Below, in pieces: positions 46,530 through 55,478 of a stretch of 64,000 bases of DNA. The stretch lies in the NCBI RefSeq assembly GCF_023721715.1, contig NZ_JAMDLG010000001.1, forward strand, positions 2,767,784-2,831,783. The letters are read 5' to 3'. This DNA is from Parasegetibacter sp. NRK P23. GTDB taxonomy: Bacteria > Bacteroidota > Bacteroidia > Chitinophagales > Chitinophagaceae. The stretch's first letter is position 1. Every line of letters starts with the position of its first letter. The position numbers and the translations under genes were made by a program. The notes below the pieces were generated by a model. It was not told the DNA's origin and made no database searches. It saw only the letters and a program-made list of their open reading frames with translations.

Positions 46530-47323
46530 GAGCAATATGGAGCGGCGCCATAGGATTCGGGCTGGTCAACATCCCGGTTAAACTATTTTCAGCGGTAAAC
46601 GAAAGCAGGCTTGGTTTTGATATGCTGGACAAGAAAGATCATTCGCACATCAAATACAAAAGAGTAAACGAAAACACCGGGAAAGAAGTGGCCTGGAACA
46701 ACATCGTGAAAGGGTACGATGTAAACGGGAAATACGTGGTGCTAAACGATGCCGATTTTGAAAAAGCATTGCCGGAAAAAACAAAAACAATCACACTCGA
46801 AACCTTCGTTCATCCCGGAGAAATTGATGTGATCCTGTATGACGGAGCGTATTATCTGCAACCTGCCAAAGGCGGGGAAAGAGCCTACGCTTTGCTGGAG
46901 GAAACACTTCGGAAAACCAACAAAACAGGCATAGGTACTTTTGTACTGCGCAACAAAGAGCGCCCTGTTTCGCTGCGTGCAGCAAACGGCATTCTTATTT
47001 TGCATACGCTCCGTTTTATCAATGAAATCAGGAATCCTTCCGAACTCATCAAAACAAAAACCTCCGTAAAACGAAACGAACTTACAATGGCTGTGAACCT
47101 GGTGGAGAATATGGGCGGAAAATTTGATATCAGAAATTACAAAGATATCTACACGTTAAAACTGATGAAGTTCATCAAAGCAAAAGCAACTGGCAAAAAG
47201 ATAGCCGCGCCCAAAAAAGAAACGAAGTCTATCCCCAACGACCTGATCGCGCAACTGGAACAAAGCTTATCACCGGCGAAGAAAGCCCCGGCAAAAAAGA
47301 AAAGAACACCCGCTAAAAAATAA
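46526..47323 (+). CDS. ku: Ku-family DNA end-binding protein
   Basis: This 265-aa homodimeric ring binds DNA double-strand ends and recruits LigD. The start MRAIWSGAIGFGLVNIPVKL is canonical, followed by the Ku core (AYALLEETLRKTNKTGIGTF). The C-terminus is a Lys/Pro/Ala-rich basic tail (KKAPAKKKRTPAKK), as in other bacterial Ku proteins with DNA-binding tails. It overlaps the ligD stop codon by 4 bp, so both subunits of the pathway are translationally coupled. Confidence 0.97.
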   Translation: MRAIWSGAIGFGLVNIPVKLFSAVNESRLGFDMLDKKDHSHIKYKRVNENTGKEVAWNNIVKGYDVNGKYVVLNDADFEKALPEKTKTITLETFVHPGEIDVILYDGAYYLQPAKGGERAYALLEETLRKTNKTGIGTFVLRNKERPVSLRAANGILILHTLRFINEIRNPSELIKTKTSVKRNELTMAVNLVENMGGKFDIRNYKDIYTLKLMKFIKAKATGKKIAAPKKETKSIPNDLIAQLEQSLSPAKKAPAKKKRTPAKK

Positions 47324-47722
47324 ATGGTGTTACCTCATACGGCACACAGTGATTTTCCGGCAAACGCTTCGGTGCAACTACACCTCTTCACAACCGTGAT
47401 TACACGGTGAACGAATTACTGCATGAGTACAAAAACCCGGTGTAAACACCGGGACCCGGTGGCACCGGGTATGTTTTTTACCCCGGGATTTCGTTTTTTT
47501 CTGCTGATGTACTGGTGAAAAAACGTAATCGACACCGTTAAAAAACATGCAACACCCAAGCATCTTGCATCCGTATTCCTGGTTTGAGACAGTCTACCTG
47601 AAGAGCTGGAAGAAGCTGTAAAGGAAAGCAGAAGTTTTCAACACCGGCCACATCAGCAACCAGGTTCTTCCCTGTTATCATTCAGAACGAATGCATTATT
47701 TTACACCTTCAAAACATTATAA
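47324..47722. other. Non-coding gap after ku, with tandem hairpins
   Basis: No gene is supported here. A hairpin ACCGTG-ATTA-CACGGT lies at 47393-47408. Two adjacent palindromes follow at 47436-47470. From 47580 onward the DNA is open in several frames, and one frame encodes LPEELEEAVKESRSFQHR with no start codon; this could be gene debris, but I cannot show it. Confidence 0.6.
47436..47478 (+). terminator. Tandem hairpin terminator of ligD-ku
   Basis: CCCGGTGTAAACACCGGG (47436-47453) is directly followed by ACCCGGT-GGC-ACCGGGT (47454-47470), then ATG and six T residues. The two stems share CCCGGTG and could also pair with each other, allowing alternative folds. Confidence 0.65.
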
Positions 47723-48406
47723 ATGAACGTACATATTTTCCAGCACGTGGATTTTGAAGGACCAGGCATCATGAAAGACTGGCTGCTGGCGAAGAAACAT
47801 CGTTTAACCTATACTTATTTTTTTGAAGAAAAATATGCCCTTCCGCCCCTTCATGAAATTGACGCGCTGATTATTATGGGCGGCCCGATGAATGTATACG
47901 AGGAAGCGAAATACCCGTGGCTGATCAACGAAAAACGTTTCATCCGCGAAATGATTGAAGCGGGAAAACCGGTATTGGGCATTTGTCTGGGAGCGCAACT
48001 GATTGCCGTTGCACAAGGCGCTGAAGTATTTGAAAACGGGGGGCAGGAAATTGGCTGGCTCCCGGTACACTGGCACGATTCAATGTCTGAATGGTTAAAC
48101 GCGCCACTTTCAAAAGAACAGTTCTACTTCCACTGGCATGGCGACACCTTCCATCTTCCGCCCAACGGGGTGCTTCAATGCTCCACACCCGCGTGTCGGA
48201 ACCAGTTATTCACGATCGGCGACAAAGTTGCGGGCATCCAGTTTCATCCTGAAGTGCGCCGGGAAGATATAGAAAACATGTACAGCCATTCCGGGACAAT
48301 AACCACCGGAAAGTACGTTCAAACCACCGCCCAGCCCGTAAAGGAAGAACACCTGCTAAAAGCGCATGAAACAATGGAACTTATCCTGACCAAACTCTTC
48401 TCCTGA
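47723..48406 (+). CDS. Class I glutamine amidotransferase-like protein
   Basis: The 227-aa protein has the triad-type fold of GMP-synthase-like amidotransferases. The nucleophile elbow is GICLGAQLIA with the catalytic Cys, an oxyanion region lies in IMGGPMNVYEE, and the His is in GIQFHPEVR. No synthetase domain is attached, so it probably acts alone, perhaps on a gamma-glutamyl compound; the substrate is unknown. It converges with the DUF202 gene, with 3 bp between stops. Confidence 0.88.
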   Translation: MNVHIFQHVDFEGPGIMKDWLLAKKHRLTYTYFFEEKYALPPLHEIDALIIMGGPMNVYEEAKYPWLINEKRFIREMIEAGKPVLGICLGAQLIAVAQGAEVFENGGQEIGWLPVHWHDSMSEWLNAPLSKEQFYFHWHGDTFHLPPNGVLQCSTPACRNQLFTIGDKVAGIQFHPEVRREDIENMYSHSGTITTGKYVQTTAQPVKEEHLLKAHETMELILTKLFS

Positions 48407-48409
48407 TGT

Positions 48410-48799
48410 TTACAATGCCGTTTCTACAAGGTAAACCACCAGCACCAGACTTATCGCCAACATAAAGCCTATAAAAACATACAGCCACCCGGAGCGGTGC
48501 GTGTATTCGCCACGGTTCAGCTGTTGTTCGGCTTTCCGGTACCGGATGGTTCCAAATACCAATCCCAATGCGCCCAGTATTACCAGCAGCGTTCCCACGG
48601 GTCCTGAAAAACCTGTACGCGGCACCGCGGATTCATTCCCCGTTACAATGGCCATCTGTCGGAGAAAAAGAGAAAACTTCACGATCACGAACCCGAAAGT
48701 AATAATGGCGATGGCCGTTCGCACCCAGGCCAGCAAAGTACGTTCGTTGGCCAGGTGCTCATTCGTATTTTTCTGAGGTTGCTTCGGCTCCATATTCAT
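48410..48799 (-). CDS. DUF202 (YidH-like) small membrane protein
   Basis: This 129-aa protein has three hydrophobic segments (TAIAIITFGFVIVKFSLFL; VGTLLVILGALGLVFG; WLYVFIGFMLAISLVLVVYL). The family signature NEHLANERTLLAWVRT precedes the first. The function of the family is unknown. Met1 or Met3 could be the start. The gap upstream, 48800-49091, shows nothing I can name. Confidence 0.88.
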   Translation of the reverse strand: MNMEPKQPQKNTNEHLANERTLLAWVRTAIAIITFGFVIVKFSLFLRQMAIVTGNESAVPRTGFSGPVGTLLVILGALGLVFGTIRYRKAEQQLNRGEYTHRSGWLYVFIGFMLAISLVLVVYLVETAL

Positions 48800-49091
48800 G
48801 CCTGGTTTTCTTAAAATTACCGAAAGATTGTACTATTTTTTCGTACCCCAATACTATTTTAACCTGTAAGAATTTCTTCCCGGATCAAGGAGGGCAATTC
48901 AGGATCAAAACATTAAATTGAATTTTTATTGAAAGAACAGACTATGTCTTCATGGCAAACAATTTTCGCGCCATGTGAACAGGTAGTATCCGGCAGGAAA
49001 AATTGGGCTGGAAATTACTGTGTATATAACCCGTAGTTCTTTCTTTCAAATGATTCCCGAACATCATTTCATACCATACAAACATGCCATT

Positions 49092-50387
49092 ATGAACAGC
49101 AGAAGAAAATTCATTGCTACCACAGCCGCCCTTGCCGCTTACACCGGTGCGGTATCCGCCTTTCCCGGCATCAGGAGTTTCGCCCTGGAAGGAAAGCTAA
49201 AACTCGGACTGATCGGCGTTAAAGGGATGGGTTGGAGCAACCTGTCTTCTTTCCTCAAACTCCCCGACGTGGAATGCACCGCCCTTTGCGATGTGGATGC
49301 ACGCGAACTGGACAAGCGTGTAAAAGAACTGGAAGCGAAGAACATTAAAGTGAAAACCTACGGCAACTACCGCGACCTGCTGGCCGATAAAAATGTGGAT
49401 GCCGTGATCATCGGGACGCCAGATCACTGGCACTGCCTGATGATGATTGAAGCCTGCGCCGCAGGTAAAGATGTATATGTAGAAAAACCACTCGGCAACT
49501 CCATCGTGGAATGCAACGCCATGACCGAAGCAGCTAAAAAATACAACCGCATTGTGCAGGTAGGACAATGGCAAAGAAGCCAGCAGCACTTCAAAGATGC
49601 CATGGCCTATGTGCATTCAGGCAAACTCGGGAAGATACGGCTGGTGAAAGCCTGGGCCTACCAGGGATGGATGAAAAGCATTCCCGTTAAGCCCGATGGT
49701 CCCGTTCCGGAAGGCGTGAACTACGATATGTGGCTCGGCCCCGCGAAAAAACGTCCGTTCAACCCCAACCGTTTCCATTTCGATTTCAGGTGGTATTGGG
49801 ATTATGCCGGCGGATTGATGACCGACTGGGGTGTGCACATGCTCGACTTCGCACTGATTGGAATGAAAGCGCATACACCTAAATCCGTGGTGGCCAGCGG
49901 AGGCAAATTCGCCTACCCCGATGATGCGGCAGAAACACCGGATACCCTCACCGCACTGTATGAATTTGACGGGTTCAACATTCAATGGGAACACGCCACC
50001 GGCATCAACGGTGGTCCTTACAACCGCGACCACGGCGTGGCCTTTCTCGGTAACAACGGCACACTGGTCGTGAACCGTGGCGGATGGGAAGTGATACCAG
50101 ATGGCACGAAACTGGAAGCCGTTCCCCTCCAAAAAAGTGTGGACCGCGGGCTAGACATGCATACCGCCAACTTCGTAGCCGCCGTGAAAGCCAGGAAACC
50201 GGAACTGCTGAACGCGCCCGTGGAAGCAGGCGCGCACATCGCTATCTTCTCACAAATGGGGAACATCGCCTACCGTACCGGGAAGAAAATTTACTGGAAC
50301 GAAAAGAAAGGCGCGTTCGATGATAAGGCCGCCAATAAATTATTAACGGCCTCTTACAACAACAGCTACAAAATACCTTCGGTATAA
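49092..50387 (+). CDS. Secreted Gfo/Idh/MocA-family oxidoreductase
   Basis: This 431-aa NAD(P)-dependent sugar oxidoreductase has a Tat signal (MNSRRKFIATTAALAAYTGA). The Rossmann motif LGLIGVKGMGWSNLSSFL replaces the usual GxGxxG with GVKGMG. The EKP motif is in DVYVEKPLGNS. The dimerisation and substrate half includes FRWYWDYAGGLMTDWGVHML, which carries the conserved His. I choose the ATG giving the Tat signal, 24 codons inside the open frame. It is less than half identical by eye to the family member at 436-1767 and lacks that protein's Cys cluster. The phosphoesterase follows after 65 bp. Confidence 0.88.
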   Translation: MNSRRKFIATTAALAAYTGAVSAFPGIRSFALEGKLKLGLIGVKGMGWSNLSSFLKLPDVECTALCDVDARELDKRVKELEAKNIKVKTYGNYRDLLADKNVDAVIIGTPDHWHCLMMIEACAAGKDVYVEKPLGNSIVECNAMTEAAKKYNRIVQVGQWQRSQQHFKDAMAYVHSGKLGKIRLVKAWAYQGWMKSIPVKPDGPVPEGVNYDMWLGPAKKRPFNPNRFHFDFRWYWDYAGGLMTDWGVHMLDFALIGMKAHTPKSVVASGGKFAYPDDAAETPDTLTALYEFDGFNIQWEHATGINGGPYNRDHGVAFLGNNGTLVVNRGGWEVIPDGTKLEAVPLQKSVDRGLDMHTANFVAAVKARKPELLNAPVEAGAHIAIFSQMGNIAYRTGKKIYWNEKKGAFDDKAANKLLTASYNNSYKIPSV

Positions 50388-50426
50388 CGTAACGATTTCT
50401 TCATATCCACGGCAGGTGGCACGCTG

Positions 50427-50434
50427 TAATTTTG
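50427..50434 (+). promoter_or_regulatory. -7 box of the phosphoesterase gene
   Basis: TAATTTTG is a perfect TAnnTTTG match 19 bp before the start codon at 50453. The -33 position has no TTTG. Confidence 0.45.
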
Positions 50435-50452
50435 CGCCCAAAATACTGGAAC

Positions 50453-52033
50453 ATGAAATTACTCCGCGCCACCTGTTTTTTGTGGTTGCTCACCCTTGCA
50501 ACAACCTCACAGGCACAAACACCCGCTAAAGGCTTTGTTTACACTGATACAAACGGGAACAAAAAGAAAGACAAGAAAGAAAAAGGAATTGAAGGCGTTG
50601 CCGTTTCGAACGGGGTTGAAGTGGTACTTACCGATAAAAACGGGGCCTACGAACTCCCCATCGGAAACGACAACATCATCTTCGTCGTAAAGCCTTCCGG
50701 TTATAAATTACCGCTGAACAGTAAGAACCAACCCATTTTCTACCACATCCATAAACCTGTTGGCACACCCGCGAATTTTAAGTTCAAAGGCAGCGCACCA
50801 ACAGGCCCCCTGCCCGGCTCTATCGATTTCGCCGTGATACCTACTATTCAGGAAGATAAATTCTCAGCACTCGTATTCGGAGATCCGCAACCATATACCC
50901 TGGAAGAAATCGATTATTTCTCCAGAGGTATCGTGAAAGAAGTGGAAGGCATCAAAGGCATCAGCTTCGGGCTTAGTCTGGGCGACCTCGTTGGCGACAA
51001 CCTCGATCTTCACAACCCCTACATTGATGCCGTTCAGAAAGTAGGTATCCCCTGGTACAATGTGATCGGCAACCACGATATGAACTATGATGCCGTTACG
51101 GACTCACTTTCAGATGAAACCTACGAAGCGAATTTCGGCCCGGCCAACTATTCGTTCAACGAAGGCAATGTGCACTTCATCGTACTGGACGACATCATCT
51201 ACCCCGATCCCCGTGATGGAAAAGGCTACTGGGGCGGATTCCGCGAAGACCAGCTCCGTTTCCTCGAAAACGACCTGAAACTTGTAGACACCTCCAAGCT
51301 GATCGTTTTCTCCATGCACATCCCCTTAAAGATGTACAACGATGCTTTCCGTCCGGAAGACCGCAACCGCCTGTTCCAACTGCTGCAACGCTTCCCCCAT
51401 ACCCTTTCCCTCTCCGCCCACACGCACCTGCAAAGGAACGACCTTTACGGTAAATCAGACGGCTGGCTCCGCAACACCCCGCACCACGAATACAATGCAG
51501 GCACCACTTCAGGCGACTGGTATTCCGGTCAGCTGGATGAAAACGGCATTCCCTACAGCACCATGCGCGACGGTACGCCAAAAGGCTACGCGTTCCTCCA
51601 CTTTAACGGTAACCAATATGTGATCGATTATAAAGTGGCCAGCAAGCCCGCTTCGTTCCAGATCGAAATTTTCGCGCCTAAAGTGATTCCTTTCAAAAAG
51701 AAAACTTCCGCGGGCATCTACGCGAATTTCTTCATGGGCAGGGAAGATTCAAAAGTGGAATACAAGATCGACAATGCCAAGTGGAAAAAAATGGAGTTCG
51801 CGGAAAACTTCGATCCTAACTTCCTGGGAATCCTGCATAAGTTCGATCACAGCGAAACATTGATTCCCGGTAAAAGGCCAAGCAATCCCGAGGCGTCCTC
51901 GCATTTGTGGAGAACGGCGATTCCCAATAACCTGGCATTGGGTGAGCATACGATTGAGGTGCGGGCCACGGATATGTTCGGGAGAGTTTTCACGCAGAAG
52001 GGTGGTTTTAAGGTGGCAGCGTTGGAGAAATAG
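50453..52033 (+). CDS. Secreted calcineurin-like phosphoesterase
   Basis: This 526-aa exported metallophosphatase has signal peptide MKLLRATCFLWLLTLATTSQ. An N-terminal Ig-like MetallophosN domain is present (YTDTNGNKKKDKKEKGIEGV). The calcineurin motifs follow in order: ALVFGDPQ, SLGDLVGDN, VIGNHDMNYD, FSMHIPLKM and LSAHTHLQRN. A C-terminal beta domain completes the family architecture. It may act on phosphodiesters or phosphorylated polymers. A repeat module starts 3 bp after its stop codon. Confidence 0.9.
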   Translation: MKLLRATCFLWLLTLATTSQAQTPAKGFVYTDTNGNKKKDKKEKGIEGVAVSNGVEVVLTDKNGAYELPIGNDNIIFVVKPSGYKLPLNSKNQPIFYHIHKPVGTPANFKFKGSAPTGPLPGSIDFAVIPTIQEDKFSALVFGDPQPYTLEEIDYFSRGIVKEVEGIKGISFGLSLGDLVGDNLDLHNPYIDAVQKVGIPWYNVIGNHDMNYDAVTDSLSDETYEANFGPANYSFNEGNVHFIVLDDIIYPDPRDGKGYWGGFREDQLRFLENDLKLVDTSKLIVFSMHIPLKMYNDAFRPEDRNRLFQLLQRFPHTLSLSAHTHLQRNDLYGKSDGWLRNTPHHEYNAGTTSGDWYSGQLDENGIPYSTMRDGTPKGYAFLHFNGNQYVIDYKVASKPASFQIEIFAPKVIPFKKKTSAGIYANFFMGREDSKVEYKIDNAKWKKMEFAENFDPNFLGILHKFDHSETLIPGKRPSNPEASSHLWRTAIPNNLALGEHTIEVRATDMFGRVFTQKGGFKVAALEK

Positions 52034-52036
52034 TTG

Positions 52037-52456
52037 TTTCACGCAATTGCTTTGTGCTTCGCACTTCGCAACGCACTGCTTCGTTTCTCGCAAGGACGCA
52101 AAGGAGCAAGGACGCAAGGCGTAAGTTGGTTGGGGATATTTCTTTTAACGAAGAGATTTTTGTTTCTCGCAACGACGCCACGGCGCGACGAAAGGTTTAA
52201 TTACAGACTTGCTGAGTATTACAATAATGGGTGCACTGCTGTATCCTCAAAGGCCTAAAATAAAATGGCGCGCCTTTTCTAAGCCACGCCATTACTGTAT
52301 ATATTGAACAGAATATTAAATCAACCGCTAACGTTGCGCCGTGGCGCCGTTGCGAGAAAATATTAATTAACAGGCTGCAAACCAACAACTCCTTGCGTCC
52401 TTGCTTCTGAGAGGAACTAAGCAGTGCGTTGCGCCGTGGCGTCGTTGCGAGAAATT
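52037..52456. repeat. Mirrored dispersed repeat, copy F (between convergent genes)
   Basis: The left module (52037-52195) is complete: TTTCACGCAATTGCTTTGTG, CGCAAGGACGCAAAGGAGC, linker AGTTGGTTGGGGATATTT, then GTTTCTCGCAACGACGCCAC. A short hairpin lies at 52264-52293. The right, inverted module (about 52322-52456) has CTAACGTTGCGCCGTGGCGC near its inner end. It finishes with CGTGGCGTCGTTGCGAGAAA, 4 bp before the histidine kinase stop codon, instead of the usual GCAGTTGCGTGAAA end. The gap contains no gene. Confidence 0.82.
52264..52293. terminator. Central hairpin of repeat copy F
   Basis: AATGGCG and CGCCATT form the stem, with a 16-nt loop that may pair further. It is weaker than the hairpins of copies A and E. 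Confidence 0.5.
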
Positions 52457-55218
52457 CACCCCTCCACCGGCAACACCACATGCACCGTAGTACCCACGCC
52501 TACCGCCGACTCAACATACACATGCCCTCCGTGATTAGACACAATGCGTTTACAAAGTGCCAGGCCAATACCAGAACCGGGATATTGCTCGCGTGTATGC
52601 AACCTTTTGAAGACCTCGAAAACATGAGTGGCGTATTCCTGGTCGAAACCAATACCGTTGTCGGAAACACGGATATGCACATACGCACTTAACGGGTTGT
52701 AGGAAGGCAGGATCAGCTTCAGGTTTTCCTGATCCACCGGAACGGTATCAATTTTTATGACCGGGCGTTTGTTGTTGCCCGTGAATTTCAGTGCATTACT
52801 GAGCAGGTTGTGGAACAACTGGTTCATTTGCAGTTGAATGGCACGGATAGTAGGCAAAGAGGCTATTTGTATCTCCGCATTCTTTTCCGCCACGATCAGT
52901 TCAAAATCGCTGGTGATGTCCAGCAGTAAATCGGAGAGCGCCACTTTCTGCCACAATGCCTGCATCCCGGATAAACGGGAATAATCGAGCAGGCTCTGGA
53001 TAAGGTTGGTCATTCTTCCTGCGGCCATGCCCACTTTTTCCAGCAACTGTTTTTGTGCCGGCAATAGCTGATCGCTTCCTTCCAGCATACTGGTGAATAT
53101 CCTGATTTTGCGGAGTGGCTCCTGGAGATCGTGACTGGCCACATAAGCGTAACGTGCAAGCTCTTCATTGGAACGTATCAGTTGCTCGTTGGAATCGGCC
53201 AGTTCTTCGTTAGTGGTTTGTAATTCCTCGTTCAGGGCCTGGAGTTCTTCGGTCCTTTGTTGCACCACCTGCTCCAGTTCGAGCTGGATCATCCGCTGGC
53301 GGGTTACATCCTGAATGGCTCCACCAATGCGGTGCAGACCGGGGAAAGATTTCCCCTGCGCGTGTAATATTCTTGGTTTGGAACCAGAAGTAAAAAAACT
53401 GATGTCGATAGAACTTCCTTCTTCGCGCAGCAATTTGCGCAATGCCATCATTACATGAGCGCGGTCTTCTTTACGGATGTGCCGGAAGATGCCAGTGAGC
53501 GTAACGGCCTCTTGTTTGGAAAACCCGAGCCAGTTGCGGAGCCGGGAAGAAACGGAAAGTGTTTCATTGCGGGTATCCAATTCCCAGGTACCCAATTCGG
53601 CCAGTTCAATAGCGGCACGCAAACTGGTTTCCACTTCCTCTACTTTTCGCCGGGCAAGCACCTGCCCGGTGATTTCCGTTGCAGTAATGAGTACCCCGTA
53701 AATTTCCCCTGCGATATTTTGTAAGGGTTGGTAGATGTAATTGTAATAACCGGGATAAGAACGATTAATTTTTACGAGCGGGGGCCTTTCTTCATGCTGA
53801 AAAAAAGTACTGCCATGCTCCATCACCTGAAGCAGTTTTTCTTTTATTTCAGGATCATCCAGATCAGGTACGGCTTCATCGAGTGTTTTACCAATGGGTG
53901 GTGCACTGATTCCCAGCATGGTCATCATCTTTCCGTTCACGGTACGGACCACCAGTTCTTTCCCGATCAGTACCATTTTGGCGACGGGCGAATTGGAGAT
54001 CAGGCTCCGGGAAAACAATTCACTCTCTTCCAGTTGCTTACGGGCCTTAACTTGTTCGGTAACATCAACGGCCATATCCATGATGGCATACACCTCACCG
54101 GCTTCGTTCCGTAATGGCTTATAGGTAAAATCAAAATAATAAGTCCCAAGTTTCCCATCCAGTTCCAGTTGCGCCTCCGCGGCCCTGGCCACATACGCCA
54201 CACCACTTTGGTACACTTCGCTAAGTATGTTGATAAAAGCCTGGCCCCTCAGTTCCGGAACACCTTCCAATAATGGTTTTCCAATAATGGACCTGTCCTT
54301 GCCCCAATACTTCAGCATAATTTCGTTGGCTACTTCAATCTTCATATCTGGACCAACGAACAAGCAGGTGGCCACCGGGGCTTCCTCCACGAGTGAACGG
54401 AAACGGACTTCACTTTGCGCAAGCGTTAATTTACCCTGGTGTTCGGCGGTGGTGTCATAAACGGTTCCCGTGAAAAGATAGGGCTTGCCGTGCATGTCGT
54501 TCAGGTAAGAACCCGCCGCTTTCATCCAGTGGATGCTGCCATCGGTCCATATTACCCGGGCCTCGTAGTTTAATTTTCCTGTTCTTTCCGCGACCTTATA
54601 AGCTTCCTCTCTTAAACGGCGGTCCTCGGGATGGATATGGGCGATAAAATCCTGGCGCGTTAACTGCTGCGTGGGATTACCGGTAAGCACTTTGGCGAGT
54701 GAAGGAGAATATTCCATTTCCCCTGTTTCCAATGAAATCAAGAAGTAAGAGGAGTTTGAATTTTCCAATGCGAGTTGGGCTATCGCTTCAGACAGGCGCA
54801 CCTTTTCCTGCCCTTCCATTTCCGCGGTTACGTCCAGCGCCGTTCCTGAAAAGCGCACCGGCACTCCTTCCGCATCAAAAGAAGCACGTCCGCGGCAATG
54901 CAACCAACGCAGTTTACCATCAGCGCCAATGGTCCGGAAACGCGCATCGTATCCGCCTGTGGCACCCGGCAGAAGGGCCTCCGCAACAGCTTTTTCCACC
55001 TGCGGACGGTCGTCCGGATGAATGTATTTCAGCACCTGTCCGTATTCAACTTTTTCTCCATCTGAAAAGCCATACAGTTCCCTGCAACGCTCATCCCAAT
55101 GGACCGTATTATTTTGTGGATCAAGATTCCAGGTGCCTACGCCGGCTGCATTCAGGGCAAAAACAAGTCTTTCAATCTGTTCCGAAGGTGAATTTTCTGC
55201 ATTTACCCGGTGCGGCAT
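52456..55218 (-). CDS. Multi-PAS sensor histidine kinase
   Basis: This 920-aa soluble kinase has five consecutive PAS/PAC segments covering about residues 15-640 (for example AAGVGTWNLDPQNNTVHWDE, ENSNSSYFLISLETGEMEYS, EEAPVATCLFVGPDMKIEVA, SNSPVAKMVLIGKELVVRTV, ELAELGTWELDTRNETLSVS). A coiled coil follows (ELQALNEELQTTNEELADSN). The phospho-acceptor is His696 in YVASHDLQEPLRKI. The ATPase N- and G-boxes are FHNLLSNALKF, VSDNGIGFD and GSGIGLALCK. It has no membrane segment and no response regulator next to it, so it is an orphan kinase. Confidence 0.93.
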   Translation of the reverse strand: MPHRVNAENSPSEQIERLVFALNAAGVGTWNLDPQNNTVHWDERCRELYGFSDGEKVEYGQVLKYIHPDDRPQVEKAVAEALLPGATGGYDARFRTIGADGKLRWLHCRGRASFDAEGVPVRFSGTALDVTAEMEGQEKVRLSEAIAQLALENSNSSYFLISLETGEMEYSPSLAKVLTGNPTQQLTRQDFIAHIHPEDRRLREEAYKVAERTGKLNYEARVIWTDGSIHWMKAAGSYLNDMHGKPYLFTGTVYDTTAEHQGKLTLAQSEVRFRSLVEEAPVATCLFVGPDMKIEVANEIMLKYWGKDRSIIGKPLLEGVPELRGQAFINILSEVYQSGVAYVARAAEAQLELDGKLGTYYFDFTYKPLRNEAGEVYAIMDMAVDVTEQVKARKQLEESELFSRSLISNSPVAKMVLIGKELVVRTVNGKMMTMLGISAPPIGKTLDEAVPDLDDPEIKEKLLQVMEHGSTFFQHEERPPLVKINRSYPGYYNYIYQPLQNIAGEIYGVLITATEITGQVLARRKVEEVETSLRAAIELAELGTWELDTRNETLSVSSRLRNWLGFSKQEAVTLTGIFRHIRKEDRAHVMMALRKLLREEGSSIDISFFTSGSKPRILHAQGKSFPGLHRIGGAIQDVTRQRMIQLELEQVVQQRTEELQALNEELQTTNEELADSNEQLIRSNEELARYAYVASHDLQEPLRKIRIFTSMLEGSDQLLPAQKQLLEKVGMAAGRMTNLIQSLLDYSRLSGMQALWQKVALSDLLLDITSDFELIVAEKNAEIQIASLPTIRAIQLQMNQLFHNLLSNALKFTGNNKRPVIKIDTVPVDQENLKLILPSYNPLSAYVHIRVSDNGIGFDQEYATHVFEVFKRLHTREQYPGSGIGLALCKRIVSNHGGHVYVESAVGVGTTVHVVLPVEG

Positions 55219-55243
55219 AGTAAGAAGGTGTTTTAAGCGTTAA

Positions 55244-55251
55244 CAAATGTA
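55244..55251 (-). promoter_or_regulatory. -7 box of the histidine kinase gene
   Basis: On the minus strand this reads TACATTTG, a perfect TAnnTTTG match 26 bp before the start codon at 55218. No clear -33 element is visible. Confidence 0.45.
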
Positions 55252-55407
55252 ACGATTACCCTATTAATATTGTGCCATAATACCCGGCACTACATTACCT
55301 GTAACGTGCAAAGCGGAGCGCTCCGGATGACCAGGTAAAACACGTGGACCCGGCAGGTCGAGTCTTTGGCTTCGTAAAGCCACGGCATCCTTAGGTTTAA
55401 AATGTAA

Positions 55408-55435
55408 AGGAGGCGTATCAAAAGATACACCTCCT
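55408..55435 (-). terminator. Hairpin terminator of the DUF892 gene
   Basis: Arms AGGAGGCGTATC and GATACACCTCCT, with one mismatch, surround AAAA. It lies 44 bp after the DUF892 stop codon, and a T-rich stretch follows on the minus strand. The rest of the gap 55252-55407 contains a 12-bp palindrome CGGAGCGCTCCG at 55314-55325 and a GGCTT/AAGCC hairpin near 55370. Confidence 0.6.
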
Positions 55436-55478
55436 GTATATACTACGCGGACGGTATTGATAGGATATGGTTGGATGA

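Noticed and set aside
55314-55400. Possible structured small RNA between the histidine kinase and DUF892 genes
   Set aside because: A 12-bp palindrome and a short hairpin are present, but there is no recognisable RNA family, promoter or terminator of its own.
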